The notes below the pieces were generated by a model, which worked only from the letters and a program-made list of their open reading frames with translations, was not told the DNA's origin and searched no databases. Below are positions 44,795-57,552 of a stretch of 64,000 bases of DNA, in pieces (within the stretch, counting starts at the first letter, position 1; each line of letters begins with the position of its first letter). Origin of the DNA: Mactra quadrangularis. Taxonomy: Eukaryota; Mollusca; Bivalvia; Venerida; Mactridae. The position numbers and the translations under genes are program-made. The stretch is from NCBI GenBank assembly GCA_025267735.1, contig CM046304.1, forward strand, positions 21,517,381 through 21,581,380, read 5' to 3'.

Positions 44795-46080
44795 ATGCCC
44801 TATTTAAGGCGAACATTGCACTTGCGTCCCTACAAAGCTTTATGGCAGAATCTGTATCTTTGGATGCTGCTGCTAAGGAACCCGACTGATGACACTTTGT
44901 CATTCATGTGTTATTTGCATAATATGCGAATTAAGTGCCCCATTATCGAATTCGTTGATAACAAAATAACCAAATATGGTATAAATACAAAATGCATTTG
45001 TACCAATGTATTCAGGGACAATCTTATATATTATGGCACTAAATATCTTGGTCAGATGATTAACACACAAAAGGTAGTGTATATTCTTTGTACTAATCAG
45101 TGTCCTTGTATCGAATAAAGAATATCGGAATACAATTTAGAACTTTTTGTGCACTTCACTAATTTTGTATAAATTAGAAACAAATATAATTGCATATGAT
45201 GGAATTTATTTGTAAATGAATAAATATCGACATTTATATAAAAAGTAAAATGTAGTTATAATTACGAAAGTAAAAACTCATTGAACAGTTTTTACATAGC
45301 GTGTTATCTTTTTAATTTAAATGTCACTATACATGCATAATCGTGAAACACTAGGTAAAACGTAACTCATGAATAACTGGACACGCCTATTTAGTACATA
45401 TTCATGAAATGACATGGCATATGCAGTAACAATCACCACTAAACAATGTACATTTTCAAATGACAGTCATTCTGCATAACCACTCAATAACAATTGCAGC
45501 AGAGGTATATTAAAGCACTTGTACTCCATTGCTTTCAAGCTAGTATAGTTACTCTCTAGAAATCCATTCCGAACTGGGATCGAACCCATTACCTTAAGCA
45601 AACACTTAACCAATAAAATCTAACTTAAAGCCAAGAGAACAAGTGTCATACTATATATAGTTCATTTTTTTCTCAACTGTCAAAACTTGAAAAATTTCAC
45701 GGTGACTGAATGCTTCATTTCATATAATCTACACGTATAGACATTTTAATACTATAGGCCTCGTCGTTATTAAAATAGCTTGACTATAAGCCTTTCATGA
45801 GACATAAGCAACTATACTTGATCATAATACACATTTTCTGAACATCATGAAAATAAGACGACGATAATTTTAGCATACGAATTCAATGTACAATTTATCA
45901 TGTTTTGACAGTTGAGAAAAACGAACTAAATCTCTAACTGCTACTTAATAACATCTAAATAACATTCATTTCCAACCAACAGTCCATCTACATGCAGCAA
46001 CTTTACAACGACAGTCACCTATGGTATATGAATATACAATACATATATGTTACCAGGAAATCTTACGATAATATCGCAAT
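44795..46080. other. Intergenic region with no supported gene
   Basis: An ORF of 107 codons starts at 44795 on the plus strand, but no family is recognisable and the opposite strand is also open over part of it. A tRNA-like fragment on the minus strand at 45572-45613 (GGGTTCGATCCCAGTTC) is probably SINE debris. The rest is AT-rich. Confidence 0.3.
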
Positions 46081-46083
46081 GCT

Positions 46084-46273
46084 ATGGTAGCATATTTCTG
46101 CCATCAGATAACCACAAAACAAACAAGTTAATTAATAGGTTAACTAGTTACGGTAACTAATTAACCACTTATCTTAATTAACTTAAGAGGTTAACTAGTT
46201 ATCGTAACTAGTGAACCTTTTAATTAACTTGTTATAATTTTGTGATTATATGATGGCAGAAATATGCCACCAT
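46084..46273. mobile_element. 190-bp palindromic MITE
   Basis: ATGGTAGCATATTTCTGCCA at the left and its near complement at the right (TGATGGCAGAAATATGCCAC). Inside them are further inverted stretches around GGTTAACTAGTTA. Almost the whole element could fold into one hairpin. Confidence 0.7.
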
Positions 46274-46385
46274 ACAATACAATAAACTGCGGTTTACGAT
46301 GAATACTGGTCCCAAAAAATATTTGGAAAGCTTATAGTCCTGCAGTATATGAGGTGAACAGTTCACTTGCGCCCCGCAAAGTCTT

Positions 46386-46391
46386 TTTATT
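46386..46391 (-). terminator. Polyadenylation signal AATAAA
   Basis: TTTATT on the plus strand, about 65 nt beyond the stop codon of the acidic-tail membrane protein gene. Sequence match only. Confidence 0.5.
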
Positions 46392-46455
46392 ACAGTTCTT
46401 AAACCTTTAAAATTAAAATAACACTAGACCTCATTGTGTATGAATCTTGACTTAT

Positions 46456-49400
46456 TCACAACAGATGATTTTCATCATCATCATCATCAATAATCACATT
46501 GCAGTTCACATTATGATCTAGGTCATCGTCGTCACTCTCATCATCATCATCATCTTCATCATCGTTGCTAGTCTTTCTTTTCTTCCTGCATCGAAAAGCA
46601 TTTTTCTGAAATTGAAGTAGTGCAACTTAAAAAACAAATATAGAATCACAAAGTTACTTGTGTAATTTTAGATAACACTGTAACATGAAAGAACTACGAA
46701 TTTGTTAAATTATTGACTTGATATTCATCAAAATGCATATACTTCTTACTTTTCTCAGCTCGATTTTTGCTGTCAATCACCCTACTCGCCATTACATTAC
46801 TAGGTACATAATATCAGTGACTGGCAACTGCCACACATGAATTAAAATCAAAGGCAGGAGAAAGAATGACCATAAAAATGATTTCATTACCAACTCCAAG
46901 AAAGTGTGAACCGCCCGAATATCGAACATACGACCCCACGTCATAAAAGTTCAACCATTTCAATGACATTCAAATTACTGAAAAACTCAGGCGCGTGGGA
47001 GCTGTGGCCCCAATATTCTGGCAAGCTGCAGCAATTGGGCCGCGAGTTAATTTTTCATGACACATATTGAAAATCTTGAGATCTAACGCAAAGATTTGTT
47101 CTTAAACAGGGGGTACAGAAAGTGCTGGAAATCGAGTTTCACAGGCTTACATTCACAAAAAAATTCGACAGTCGAGCCCACCCCATCTGCGGCCCCAACA
47201 TTCAGAGCATTCCTACGCGCCTGAAACTTCAACGACATCACAAATAAGTAGCTACAGCAATGTCGTAATTAAAATAACAAATAAAAAATAGTAATATGCC
47301 ATTAAATTTTAATTTCTGTTTTTATTTTGTCAGCAAACTTACATTTTTGTCACTTATGGTTCAATATACGGTACTTAATCATTTCAGCAAAACTTGTTTT
47401 TGTGATCGAATATTCCCTTCAAACTAAACTACATTTTATATCATATTAACAACACATTTACAAGTTGACAACACTTGTACACCATAGGTTAGGCCAACTA
47501 AAATGATGTTCCAAAGTTCAAGTGCACATTTAATGATTTAAAGCGTAAACAGAAATCTACTTTTAAGTACAAGTAATAGTCATATGACACTACAAACAAT
47601 CTCTAAACACTATTCAATTAACTAACAATTACCATTTCCAAATATCAGTCACCTTGCAATAACAATCCCCTCTCATCTACACTCGCCTCAAGTTCACTTA
47701 AAGTAGGTAAAAAGTAGCGTAATAATGCTTAACAATCAGTCATACCATGATATGCAGTCATCTTACTTTCTCTGAACATGCCAAGATATTTGGACCCAAG
47801 TAGATTTAGTACTAAGGACATACCATCGCTAAGTGGGTGATAAGTGTCCGACTTTGTACAAATAAGGCGGAAGATTGCCCTTACCAAGTTATCATGTATT
47901 TCATAATTACACAAAGATGTACAAGTTTTATGATAGATGTAAGAAAATTAATTACATACCATGCTGGACAATGAAAACCTTTTCGACGAGAAGAAAGCAA
48001 CCATTATTACAATGTAAGCAACAATCAATGTTCCAATTCCCGCAGCTTTAAACTCAACTGATTCATAAGTGACACAAGTTTCAATTTCCAGATCATTTAC
48101 AGTATGTGTGTCAGTAGTATCATCTGCAACTCCAGTATGATAGTTGGCATCGTAGATATAAATGTATCCCTCTGGACACATGTCTAAACATTGGCCATCA
48201 AACAAGATTGGTTTGGTACATTTTGCAACAGGAATGCAACTTTTTCCATCTAGGACTTTATGTGAAGCACAATTTTTAACACAAATACATGTCTTGTTTT
48301 TTGTATCACAATCAGTATATGGTTTGTCGTTTGTACAACTTAAGTTTCTAGGAGGAATGTCGTTAAAGTCATCGAAGCATACGACCTGCAATGTAAACGC
48401 AAGATATTTTTAAGTCATTTGACGTACAGACTCCGTAAAACAGACCTTACTCTCCATTATAATATACACACTGGCAACAGAGTCCATTTCTTATGATCAT
48501 AAAATGATGCGTACGTCCCTATATATAGTTCTCTGTACATACATACATGTACACTACCTTATTTATAATGAATATTATAATGAAATAATAGTTTTAACTC
48601 AAACATGGTAATGTATACGGGGCCGATTTTTTTATTGTGTTTGATGGCAAAATATTATATAAGTGCATATTGAACGAGTGTGAGGACTCTGATGACAGTG
48701 ACTATACACTGAATTTTCATTTCCATGGCATACAAAACCTTCAGAGCTTTCGGAACACATCGGCGATAACATCATTATTACGCTTAATGCATAGGCGACA
48801 TCATGCCTAGTTCACAACGTCCCGGTGTATGCCCCTGTGCGTCCCGGTAATTTGTACCCGGTGGACCAGGATAAACCGAGAAGACTCGTAAAAATCGGTT
48901 TGGTAAACCGGGAGATGCCGTATCTCCAGCTTGAATAGACCATGCCGGTTAACTCACAGGCGATCTTCGTCTGTTGCTCTTATATATAATAAATTATATA
49001 TAAGAGCAATAGACGAAGATCGCCTGTCGGTTTACTCCGGTTTCGTCCGATGGTGCGAAGACGGGTCATGTCGGAAAAGCTACGGTGATTTTCCGGATCT
49101 CCCCGGAATAAACGTAATTGAACCCGCGACCCCCTTTTATATTGGCGTCAAGATGTAAATGGATATGATAAGCTTTTTTGTTTGTTTTTGTTAGGTTTAA
49201 CGCCGTAGCAACACATTGTATAATTCATATCACGGCGGTCAGTCAACCTACTTACTGTTCCTTGAAGGCTAAATCTCTGGATTTAACCCTAACCGACTAA
49301 TAAGCGCATATTTTTCATCAGTGACTGACAACTGCCCTACATTATTGAGAATCACGGATACGAGGAAGAATGACCGTAGAAATAATTTCACGACCACGCT

Positions 49401-49736
49401 CCACGAAAGTATGCCCCGCCCGGGAATCGAACCGACGACCCCTCGATCAGTAGTCTTGCGTGTACCGACTGAGCTAGCCGGGTGGCTAGAAATATTAGCC
49501 CCGCTGATTTAAATACTCAACATTTGTTCAATAATCACAATACATAAATACGGGTATTTATTTGTATCGAACGCTTGTACAGAATTATTGTATTGAGTAT
49601 CTAAATCATCGGAGTCAATGTATGCACCATTACATGACAGTTGAATGAAACACAATAAAAATTAAACTACAGTACTCACATGAAGCGTGTGCCCTATAGT
49701 CATCATTACAAAAACACTTGTAAACACACTCGCCAT
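46456..49736 (-). CDS. Cys-rich single-pass membrane protein with acidic tail (three exons)
   Basis: Exons on the minus strand: 49736-49680, 48385-47960 and 46605-46456, all joining in phase 0 with consensus borders (GTGAGT, GTATGT donors; TTGCAG, TTTCAG acceptors). Product 210 aa. Exon 1 gives a signal peptide MASVFTSVFVMMTIGHTLH. Exon 2 codes an ectodomain with about 11 cysteines (CICVKNC, CLDMCPEGY). A transmembrane helix GIGTLIVAYIVIMVAFF comes next, then basic residues. Exon 3 is a tail with RCRKKRK followed by two runs of Asp/Glu, ending ENHLL. Topology is therefore type I. The cysteine spacing loosely recalls furin-like or EGF-like repeats; no family is assigned. Exons 1 and 3 are short but the phase, signal peptide and stop agree. 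Confidence 0.75.
46812..46965 (-). repeat. SINE fragment in the second intron of the acidic-tail gene
   Basis: The phrase ATCAGTGACTGGCAACTGCC and the tRNA-like end near 46920 match the SINE at 49191-49489, more diverged and shorter. Confidence 0.6.
48957..49026. repeat. Near-perfect 70-bp hairpin
   Basis: CAGGCGATCTTCGTCTGTTG and the following TA-rich arm are complemented by the sequence ending at 49026. Arms of about 33 bp show one mismatch and the loop is a few bases. It lies in the first intron of the acidic-tail gene. Confidence 0.9.
49191..49489 (-). mobile_element. tRNA-derived SINE, best copy in the window
   Basis: On the minus strand the head at 49489 reads as a tRNA: A-box TAGCTCAGTCGGTACACG, B-box GGTTCGATTCCCGGGCG. 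The body runs to GTAGCAACACATTGTATAAT near the other end. Related copies are at 37671-37958, 46812-46965 and 55224-57476 (split). Confidence 0.8.
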
Positions 49737-49739
49737 TTT

Positions 49740-51145
49740 GATAATATAAAAACTCAATCCAATGATTCAATCATAGCACATGTATCCTTTCAGCTGTTTT
49801 TTTAAGTTGAACCTTACAGAATATCGTATACAATGAATACCATCACAAAATGTCTGGTATACTAGCAAACAATAAAGCGCATATTTACAGTTTTGTTATT
49901 AAACAACAAGGTTGAATGTTTCCTCGATGCATATTCGTTTACAATCGTATTCTACGTTCGGCTAACCTCGTAAACCATGTATAGATCTATAGCATTGATC
50001 TATATCACTTGTATAGATCAATGGTACTAAGTCTATTATTCAAACCTAATAAAATAAATACTAAGAATCGTTCTTTTGAATGTTTTTCCGATAACCAAAA
50101 CGAAAGTTAACTGAGGGTAAATTCAATACTGTTTACTAATGTTAATACACATATAATATATAATACGTATATAAATAAATGCTATACAACAAAAAACTCT
50201 TATCCAGTTATAACAATGGCTATTAAAATCCAAATATCTTAAATAAAGCTTAAGGTTACTCCTATGTTAACTTATGCTTTAAACTACGTTCGATTTATCT
50301 AATCGTTAAAAGCAGCCGTGCGGTTTTAACATTCATTATACACGTGGATATTATTCTCTCGCGATCATCCACAAATGAGTCATAGAATGTTTTTACGCTC
50401 TAGCGCTACTTTCGGATTGACATTTTCAGAAAATCTGCAGCGAGGACAAACTATTTAGTTGTTCTCCATATCGATCGTTGATATGTTAGTTATTACTAGT
50501 GCAATTGTGAATTTAATCATCGGACAATTTCAAGGCATACACGTAAGTAGATTTAGTTTACTAATTAATGTTATTCTAGACTAAAGTGTTTTTAACAGTA
50601 CACCTACAGTACAGTTCGTATAGTTGGTCGTGCGAGTTTATTAACATTAAAACAATGGACGTGCCCACTAAATACTGAGTAGGAAAAACATTGCCGCGCG
50701 TTCATCATTGAAATTAACTATTTAGACTCTTTTGACGGTTAACATTTATAATAAAGAGAACATAACGTACATGTATGCCTGTTAAGGGTGGCAAGAACCA
50801 AAGCGTAAGAAGGGGTGCCAAGGTACAGTTCCCCTTGGTAGGAGGCCAAAAGGTCAAAGCCAACGGTGAAAATATGTATATAGTTGAAATCTGTGTCGAA
50901 ACTTCTTGTCTTATGTCTAGTTGTCAACCTTCAAGATTGACAAGAGATGGTATCGTTCCTCTAATACTTGCATCTTCAAATCTGGGGGAAATAAAACTAT
51001 ATACCAATTTGAAAAAAATCTCTAAAAAATAGTTTTATCTGATTTTTTATGAACTTGCGTAAGAAATTGAATCTTGTGCGTAAGAGCGTGATTTCTGTTA
51101 TACATGTGTGAGTCTCACGTTGAATACGTGAGACTTGACAGGTAT
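49740..51145. other. Upstream region of the acidic-tail gene, no other gene seen
   Basis: It would contain the minus-strand promoter just above 49736, but no TATA or other element is convincing. An 85-codon ORF at 50775 has no recognisable features. Confidence 0.3.
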
Positions 51146-51148
51146 GTA

Positions 51149-51546
51149 TAGTCCAACAGAATTAACCTAAGCTTGAACTACCTAATTATATTAATTACAC
51201 ACTTCACCTACATAAAATCGTAAGTTTCCGTGTGCGTGGATACGGTTATATACGTGTTTATAAAAACGGATATGAGTATAAATTAATTTATTAAAAGTGA
51301 CATGTTATTGTACTTTTAACTTTGGCCACATTAGTTTTTGGGGAAACTCGTAAGTCAGCAGTATTATGGCAAAATTTCAAAGTATTTATTCATATGAAAA
51401 CAACATTAATTATACAGTACGTGTATTTTGCCGAAAGCTTCCGATATAGCGCGATTTACGAACGAAGGCAAAAATAGACTGTAAATACTGAGTTTAATAT
51501 ATTCTTGCATAAAGGTCAAGCTCAGGTTAATTCTGTTGGACTATAA
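51149..51546. mobile_element. MITE, second member of the TAGTCCAACAGAAT family
   Basis: TAGTCCAACAGAATTAACCT at the left and its complement AGGTTAATTCTGTTGGACTA at the right give well-matched inverted ends, about 398 bp apart. Same family as 36737-37153. Confidence 0.8.
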
Positions 51547-51630
51547 AGTACGTAAATTTTTACCCCGCTCTGACCATTCACATTTTCATCTAATAATTAT
51601 CTACACATATCCCAACGGAAATCAGTATGT

Positions 51631-51745
51631 AAGGGATATACCACGAGAGCTGTACAATATGTTAGATATTGGATAGCTGAGGCGCGTTAGCGCCGAAGCG
51701 TATCCAATGTCTAACATATTGGGCAGCTCGAGGGGTATATCTTAC
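51631..51745. repeat. Long hairpin with a palindromic GC loop
   Basis: About 44-bp arms (AAGGGATATACCACGAGAGC ... and its complement ending GGGGTATATCTTA) enclose GAGGCGCGTTAGCGCCGAAG, itself a smaller palindrome. The arms have a few mismatches. Confidence 0.8.
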
Positions 51746-53222
51746 TTAAACCACAGCTTACCTACAGATTATTATTATTATAATACAAACTCAATTATAA
51801 TTTACACCTATACAAATAACGATTTAAAAATTATACTTTTAAATCATTTATTTATAGAATTTAAATAAATATAGAAACTATTTATTGTTTCCCGTATGGT
51901 GCCCCTTAAGTCCGACAATTTAATGAATTTTCTGTTCGCGAGATTTTCGTGCAGATTTTTGCACATGTAAACTTTTGTGTAGTTATGACTGTAGTTTTTC
52001 ATTTCGTTTCTGTTCTTCATTTAGTCGGGTACATTATACAAGTGTAACAATTTTTGATAGACCTAATTGATCACTGGAATTTAAGTGTATTTTTCTCATG
52101 GATAAACTTAGGAAATCTTTCTGTTGGATATATATTCATTTCAACGCTTGACATGCATAGAAAACGTGGATTATCAACTGATTCCAGTAATGTCTAAGAA
52201 GCGATGTCAGTCACAGCCTGAAAAACAATGCTGATTTCTTGTAAGCTTGATAAGAAGCTTATATTGGAGCAACAGGTCATTGGTAAGTTTATATTTGCAA
52301 AATATATTATGTAAACAATGGTCACATGGAGACCTGAACCTGAGCCCCGTGTGCACCAAATACCCCGTAAAAATGTTTCACTGACAAAACGTTCCAAGTC
52401 CCAGTTAATGATATATGTATATTACATACATCTTTCGTAAGCATAATGTCTGCCCTTCCTTTTACATTCTAATCTATAGTCGCTTCAAGGCTCAAACCTA
52501 TCATTATTTGATCACGGAGAGAGACCGTTGTGCATAAGATCTAATTTTTAACTAAAATCTGTACCTTTTGTATTTGATATTGTCTATTGGTCATATTTTT
52601 TAAATAAATATAGTTCTAGCGATGTTTCTATATCATTTTGGTTACGCTGAGTGTTAATGAAATATTTTCAAAGTTTATATATGTTGCCCAGTGCATGAAT
52701 ATATTATTTCTGTTGTAATATTGCCTGTGCCATTGCTCAATAAAACACTCACTGGACGCCAAGGTCACAGCATGCTAAATGCACAGTCACTTTTATTTAA
52801 AATAAATCTTCTTTACGTTGATGACGAATGACATGTTCCGTTCTGCAACTAATTCTAAAGAACGCTCTTTTATTTTTATCTTATTAACCTTACGCAAGAA
52901 ATGGTTAACAGTTTTTGGCAGAGTATGAGTTAAAATGTGCTTAAAATCTACTTTGGGTCTTGGTATTTGCTATACTTAAACATATCTTTTTATTTATTTT
53001 TTTTCATTTTCAGAACGACAGTGCCACGTCGACTAAATGTGAACAGGAATAACATTATTATTATTTACGTCTTCATTTCGAAGGAGAATGAGTACAGAAT
53101 TTACAATTTTGATTTTATTTGTCATTTTTTGTTCAATAAATAAATCAATAAATAACTTCACTCGTTCGTTTTGTTTTTTCATTGAACAGGTAATCGTTCA
53201 CTATTAAGGTTATGCGTACATT

Positions 53223-53300
53223 ATCTGATGTGTTGGACAATATCTAGCGTGTAGTACAATATTAGACTTACACGTTAGATATTGTCCTAACACATCAGAT
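53223..53300. repeat. Hairpin with about 31-bp arms
   Basis: ATCTGATGTGTTGGACAATA and the following bases are complemented by the segment ending CTAACACATCAGAT at 53300. It shares the phrase GTTAGATATTG with the hairpin at 51631. Confidence 0.75.
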
Positions 53301-53535
53301 ATTGGACGAGTAATCTTAATATTGGACGGCTACCTGTACATTATTAGATATACGGTACTGTGAATACAATGGAATGACGTCACAGCTGTGGTTTAAAGTC
53401 CGATTTTATCCGGTGAGCCGTGACTGCACTTTTGTATTTATAGATCTTTGGAACATTCCTACATAAAGGTAACATAGCTTATTTAACCAACAAAATGATT
53501 GCTGTCTTTATCATAATTGTTCATCATTGATTTCA

Positions 53536-53623
53536 GTGACTCAGTAGTGGTGGCGGTAATTAAGACACTTAGATTGTTAGACATTGCTTTTGTTACCCCG
53601 GGTTCGAATCCTGCTTGGTATCC
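53536..53623 (+). repeat. tRNA-like sequence (SINE head or tRNA pseudogene)
   Basis: CTCAGTAGTGGTGGCG resembles an A-box and GGGTTCGAATCC is a good B-box about 50 nt later. The arms do not pair well enough for a functional tRNA by eye. Confidence 0.45.
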
Positions 53624-54059
53624 TTTATTTCTTTAATATTCATTTTTTTTATTTTTGCCATCATGGAAACGTACAACTCGAAATCTCTGTGTAGCACGAA
53701 GCCAAATGTATATATCAAATAGAATATGCATATTTGCCTCGTTTGTGTTTAGTTATTACTTCGATGTCATTTTCTAAACTGTCTCGATCGTGTCTTACAG
53801 AAATGATTCTACATTGTATGAACATGCATTTTATAAGAAAGAGAAGCAAAATGGGATGCATTAAACTTTGGCACATTCGTTCGATAGTATCTTAATCTGT
53901 TTTCTATTCAGCCACTGCATTTTAAGCCGAATGTATAAATATCATATCCTCGTAAATGTATTATTAAAAGGTACAATGTAAATTGCTGCCCTGATATAAA
54001 AATAAAAATTACATGATACGTACAACAATGCATGAATTTAAGAATAAATAAAAAACTAT

Positions 54060-54148
54060 GTAGGCGGTGAGGTTCGAACTACTGCAGTAAAAATTTAGGC
54101 ATTTGCCATACGTTTCCGACTCGTTACCGACTGCGCTATTTTGAACAA
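54060..54148 (-). repeat. tRNA-like sequence on the minus strand
   Basis: On the minus strand, TAGCGCAGTCGGTAACGAGT is a clear A-box type sequence, and AGTTCGAACCTC resembles a B-box. Anticodon and acceptor stems are not convincing, so SINE or tRNA pseudogene is more likely. Confidence 0.45.
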
Positions 54149-55223
54149 TGATTTGATGTATTATATCCAGCCGCGGATTTAGGCCCGGGCTAAAGGGCTG
54201 CAGCCCCCCCATCTCAGCCCAGAGATACGTTTTCCAGCTGAGCTGATATACTCTAATGCATTTAAGGTCCGTAGTGTGTCCGTTATCAAAGCAGTTAATT
54301 GCTATCATCCGGTTGTTAATCTCTTGCCTGGGGGGCTTTGTTGAGAGTGTAATTATCGATTAACAAGTTGTTCACGCTTGACCAGAGATATAGATCTATG
54401 TCACTGGCTTGACTAACAGGACCATTAGAACGGTGTTGTTGATTGACTGATCTGAGAGATGTGTTTGGACTGCTTTAGAATTAAGTTTTTTTCTGGCTTA
54501 TCTTAAAATACAACATGTAGATTCATTTTCCATCTTAATAAATTTTACGTATTACTTATTTTCATCCCACTTTAAAACAAACTTAAGTTTGTATCAATTA
54601 TTTTTGGTACAAGTTTAATCATTGTTCTATTTTATCGAATGATGAAGTAAATAAATTATAACATTTTTGATACATAGTTAAGATACAGAATTGGATTTAA
54701 ATAAAATCCTGTTATTAGTCTAAATAATATTAAATCCAGAAAAATAACCAATTTTAAGGCCCTAAAAATGCGTGATTGACCAGTTTAAAGTTTAATCTGT
54801 GCAATAAAAATGCACCAGAATGCTCGATTTTAGACCTTCATTTTTCAAAATTTCCTGGGAAACCCCCCCTACCCCCAACAACGGCAGGGGATACCCCTCC
54901 CGTACCCACCCAAAGTTGGGTCTACCAGCACCCCAGGCAGCCCTATTCTGTATCCGCCCCTGATATCATGCATATATACTTGAGATATAATAGTTAGTAT
55001 TGATTTTTAGTGTAGTATTTACTGGTTATACCTATCGTCATGGTTATGATTAGACTCATCCAACCAGTCACGGCTCACCGAAAAAAATCTACCACGCCCA
55101 TTCTACACTTCGGCAGCGATCGTAAATTACAGAAGTATATTTATGTGTTAACTTTCAACACATAATTCTTACGACCACGGTGTTCTATTAATTTTAGATA
55201 GACACACATGTTTGTTTAATTGT

Positions 55224-57476
55224 TGGGTTTAACGCCGTAGCAACACATTGTATATAGGTTATATCACCACTGTCTAGATCGTGAAACGGTGGCGATTTTC
55301 CGTGTCACGGTGTAGCCACATCAAGATGGCGGAAAAACAACCATCAAAAAGGTACGACTCGTTTTTTGCATGATATTTTGAGAAATATTCGGCCCGAAAG
55401 GCGTTATATAGTTTCATTTGATCCGTAAATATATATATTAAAGGGCGGGTGTACTCATCTAACATGACACAAAGGATTTATGTGAATTAAAGCCACCAAA
55501 GTTGACGAATGACCATCTGTCAAATTTGAACCGAGAGAGTGTATTACTTTTGATAAAATCGCCGTTAGTACGGCACTTACCGTGTAGTAAATACGATTGT
55601 GAGATAGTGCACATGAATGCAATTATACCTTAAAAGTGTACAAGATCTAATTTATGTTGTTATGTCAAAACATGCCTACTTTCGGTTTTGTCTAAGCAAC
55701 GGTTGAGATATTAGCCCCGGTGAAGATTTTCCGTAAGAAATGACTCGGTGTTGCCATAAAAAGTGGACACGGTGTATACATTTGCGTGAGAGAGAACACG
55801 GTTGGACACCCATTCAAACGCTTGAAATGCGACCAGACTATATGGAATACAGTCGAAATGTAGGTAAGGCAAAACGTAGCAGTATTTGTTAAAAAACAGA
55901 TACGGGTTTAGTCAAATCGTAGACAAATTTAAATCTTCTAACTGTTCATCAAGTAACGTTTGCTGAGAGAGACCTACTTAAGTTACACTTCCGAGTGCTT
56001 TTATTGGTTCTGACGCTTTGTACGTTTTTCACATCTGAACTGGGAAGTGATTGAACCAATATCAACAGAAATATCTTGTTTAGATTCTTGTATACTCTCT
56101 AGGTCTTTAACATCAGGACACTTCTTAATTTCTATAAAAAGATGTACATATATGTTGATTCACTTTGAAATACTTCCTAGTTTGCAGTTCTAAATTTGGT
56201 ATTAGTCTGCAGTATTTCGTCAGAAGGCCATATCGGCCGGTTGATACTTTTTAAACAATCTCATCCGTCATTTTAGCTGCAATTTGGTATGCTTTTCTAA
56301 TGAATGATTAATGCATGCTAGGAGATCAGATTTTGAAACTTACAGTAGTAGCATTTATAGCCTTTTTTCATTTTGACACAGGGAAAAACAAAATAATGAA
56401 AAATATAAGTTTAGTCTTATCACAAAAGGGCCTTTATAAGTATCAGTTTCGTATTTCTATACTATATATTATTCTTTTACGTATAAGAAATAAGAAAAGG
56501 TGACGATCTGGAATAGAGGGAATAAAATAATACTAACTGATTCATAATAAGGCGTTGCTTCTGCAAAGATTTACGTATTAAACACATTGGGCGTTTCTGT
56601 ATAGCAAAATACGAAGGATAATGCCAATGTGATTTACTTCAAATGATATAGTTGCGTTTAGCGTTTGAATGGGTGTCCGAACCGTGTTCACTTTCACGCA
56701 AATGTATACACCGTTTCCACTTTTTATGGCAACACCGAGTCATTTCTTACGGAAAATCTTCACCGGAGCTAATATCTCAACCGTTGCTAAGACAAAACCG
56801 AAAGTATGCATGTTTTGACAAAACAAAATAAATTAGAAATTGTACACTTTTAAGGTATAATTGCGTGCATATACATTATCCCACGATCGTATTTATAACA
56901 CGGAAAGTGTCGTACTAACGGCGATTTTATCAAAAGTCATACAATTCTCTCGGTTCAAATTTGACAGACGGTCATTCGTCAACTTTGGTGGCTTAAATTC
57001 ACATAAATCCTTTGTGACATGTCAGGTGAGTATACCCGCCCTTTAGTTTATTCATTTACGGATCAAATAAAACTATTTAACGCGTTTGGGTCCGAATATT
57101 TCTCAAAATATAATGCAAAAAACGACACGTACCTTTTGGATGGTTGTTTTTCCGCCATCTTGATGTGGCTACACCGTGACACGGAAAATCGCCACCGTTT
57201 CACCATCTAGACAGTGATCACGGCGGTCAGTCAACCTACTCACTGTTCCTGGAAAGGCTAAATCTCTGGATTTAGCTGTTAACCAATTACTTGGTGCATA
57301 CTTCAATCAGTGACTGACTACTGCCCTACATGATCTAAAATCAGTGGTAGAAGGGAGAATGGCGGTGGAAAGTTATTTATGACCAAGCTCCGCGAAAATA
57401 TGCCCCGCCCGGAATCGAACGTACGACCCCTCGATCAGTAGACTTGTGCCCTTCTGACTGAGCTAGCAAGGCGAGC
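55224..57476 (-). mobile_element. SINE split by a long-inverted-repeat transposon
   Basis: SINE sequence at 55224-55267 (GTAGCAACACATTGTATATA) resumes at 57217 (CACGGCGGTCAGTCAACC) and runs to its tRNA-like head at about 57476. Compared with 49191-49489, nothing is missing apart from the inserted element and its duplicated ATCAC. Confidence 0.8.
55268..57216. mobile_element. 1.95-kb element with about 560-bp terminal inverted repeats
   Basis: The ends read CACTGTCTAGAT...ATCTAGACAGTG and are flanked by ATCAC on both sides (55263-55267 and 57217-57221), a 5-bp target duplication confirmed by the SINE it interrupts. The arms (to about 55830 and from about 56660) are roughly 85-90% alike by eye and include CGTGAAACGGTGGCGATTTT. 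The roughly 0.8-kb middle has no transposase, so it is non-autonomous. CAC ends plus a 5-bp duplication fit the Transib/RAG-like group, but the ends alone do not prove it. Confidence 0.85.
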
Positions 57477-57552
57477 TTATAAACAAACATTAAATGTCAT
57501 GGCTTTTTATAGTCTAAATTTCATGCTTACGCACGTTCGATCGCCGGCTTAC

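Noticed and set aside
44795..45118. 107-codon plus-strand ORF
   Set aside because: No recognisable motif, the opposite strand is open too, and composition is not clearly coding; left as intergenic.
49412..49489. Functional tRNA gene on the minus strand
   Set aside because: A and B boxes are present but the sequence continues into a SINE body shared with other copies, so it is a SINE head.
50775..51032. 85-codon plus-strand ORF
   Set aside because: No family resemblance and no splice or repeat context supporting it.
56861..57210. Two ORFs mirrored at 55274-55465
   Set aside because: They read the inverted arms of the long-TIR element; the frame is not accompanied by any transposase motif.
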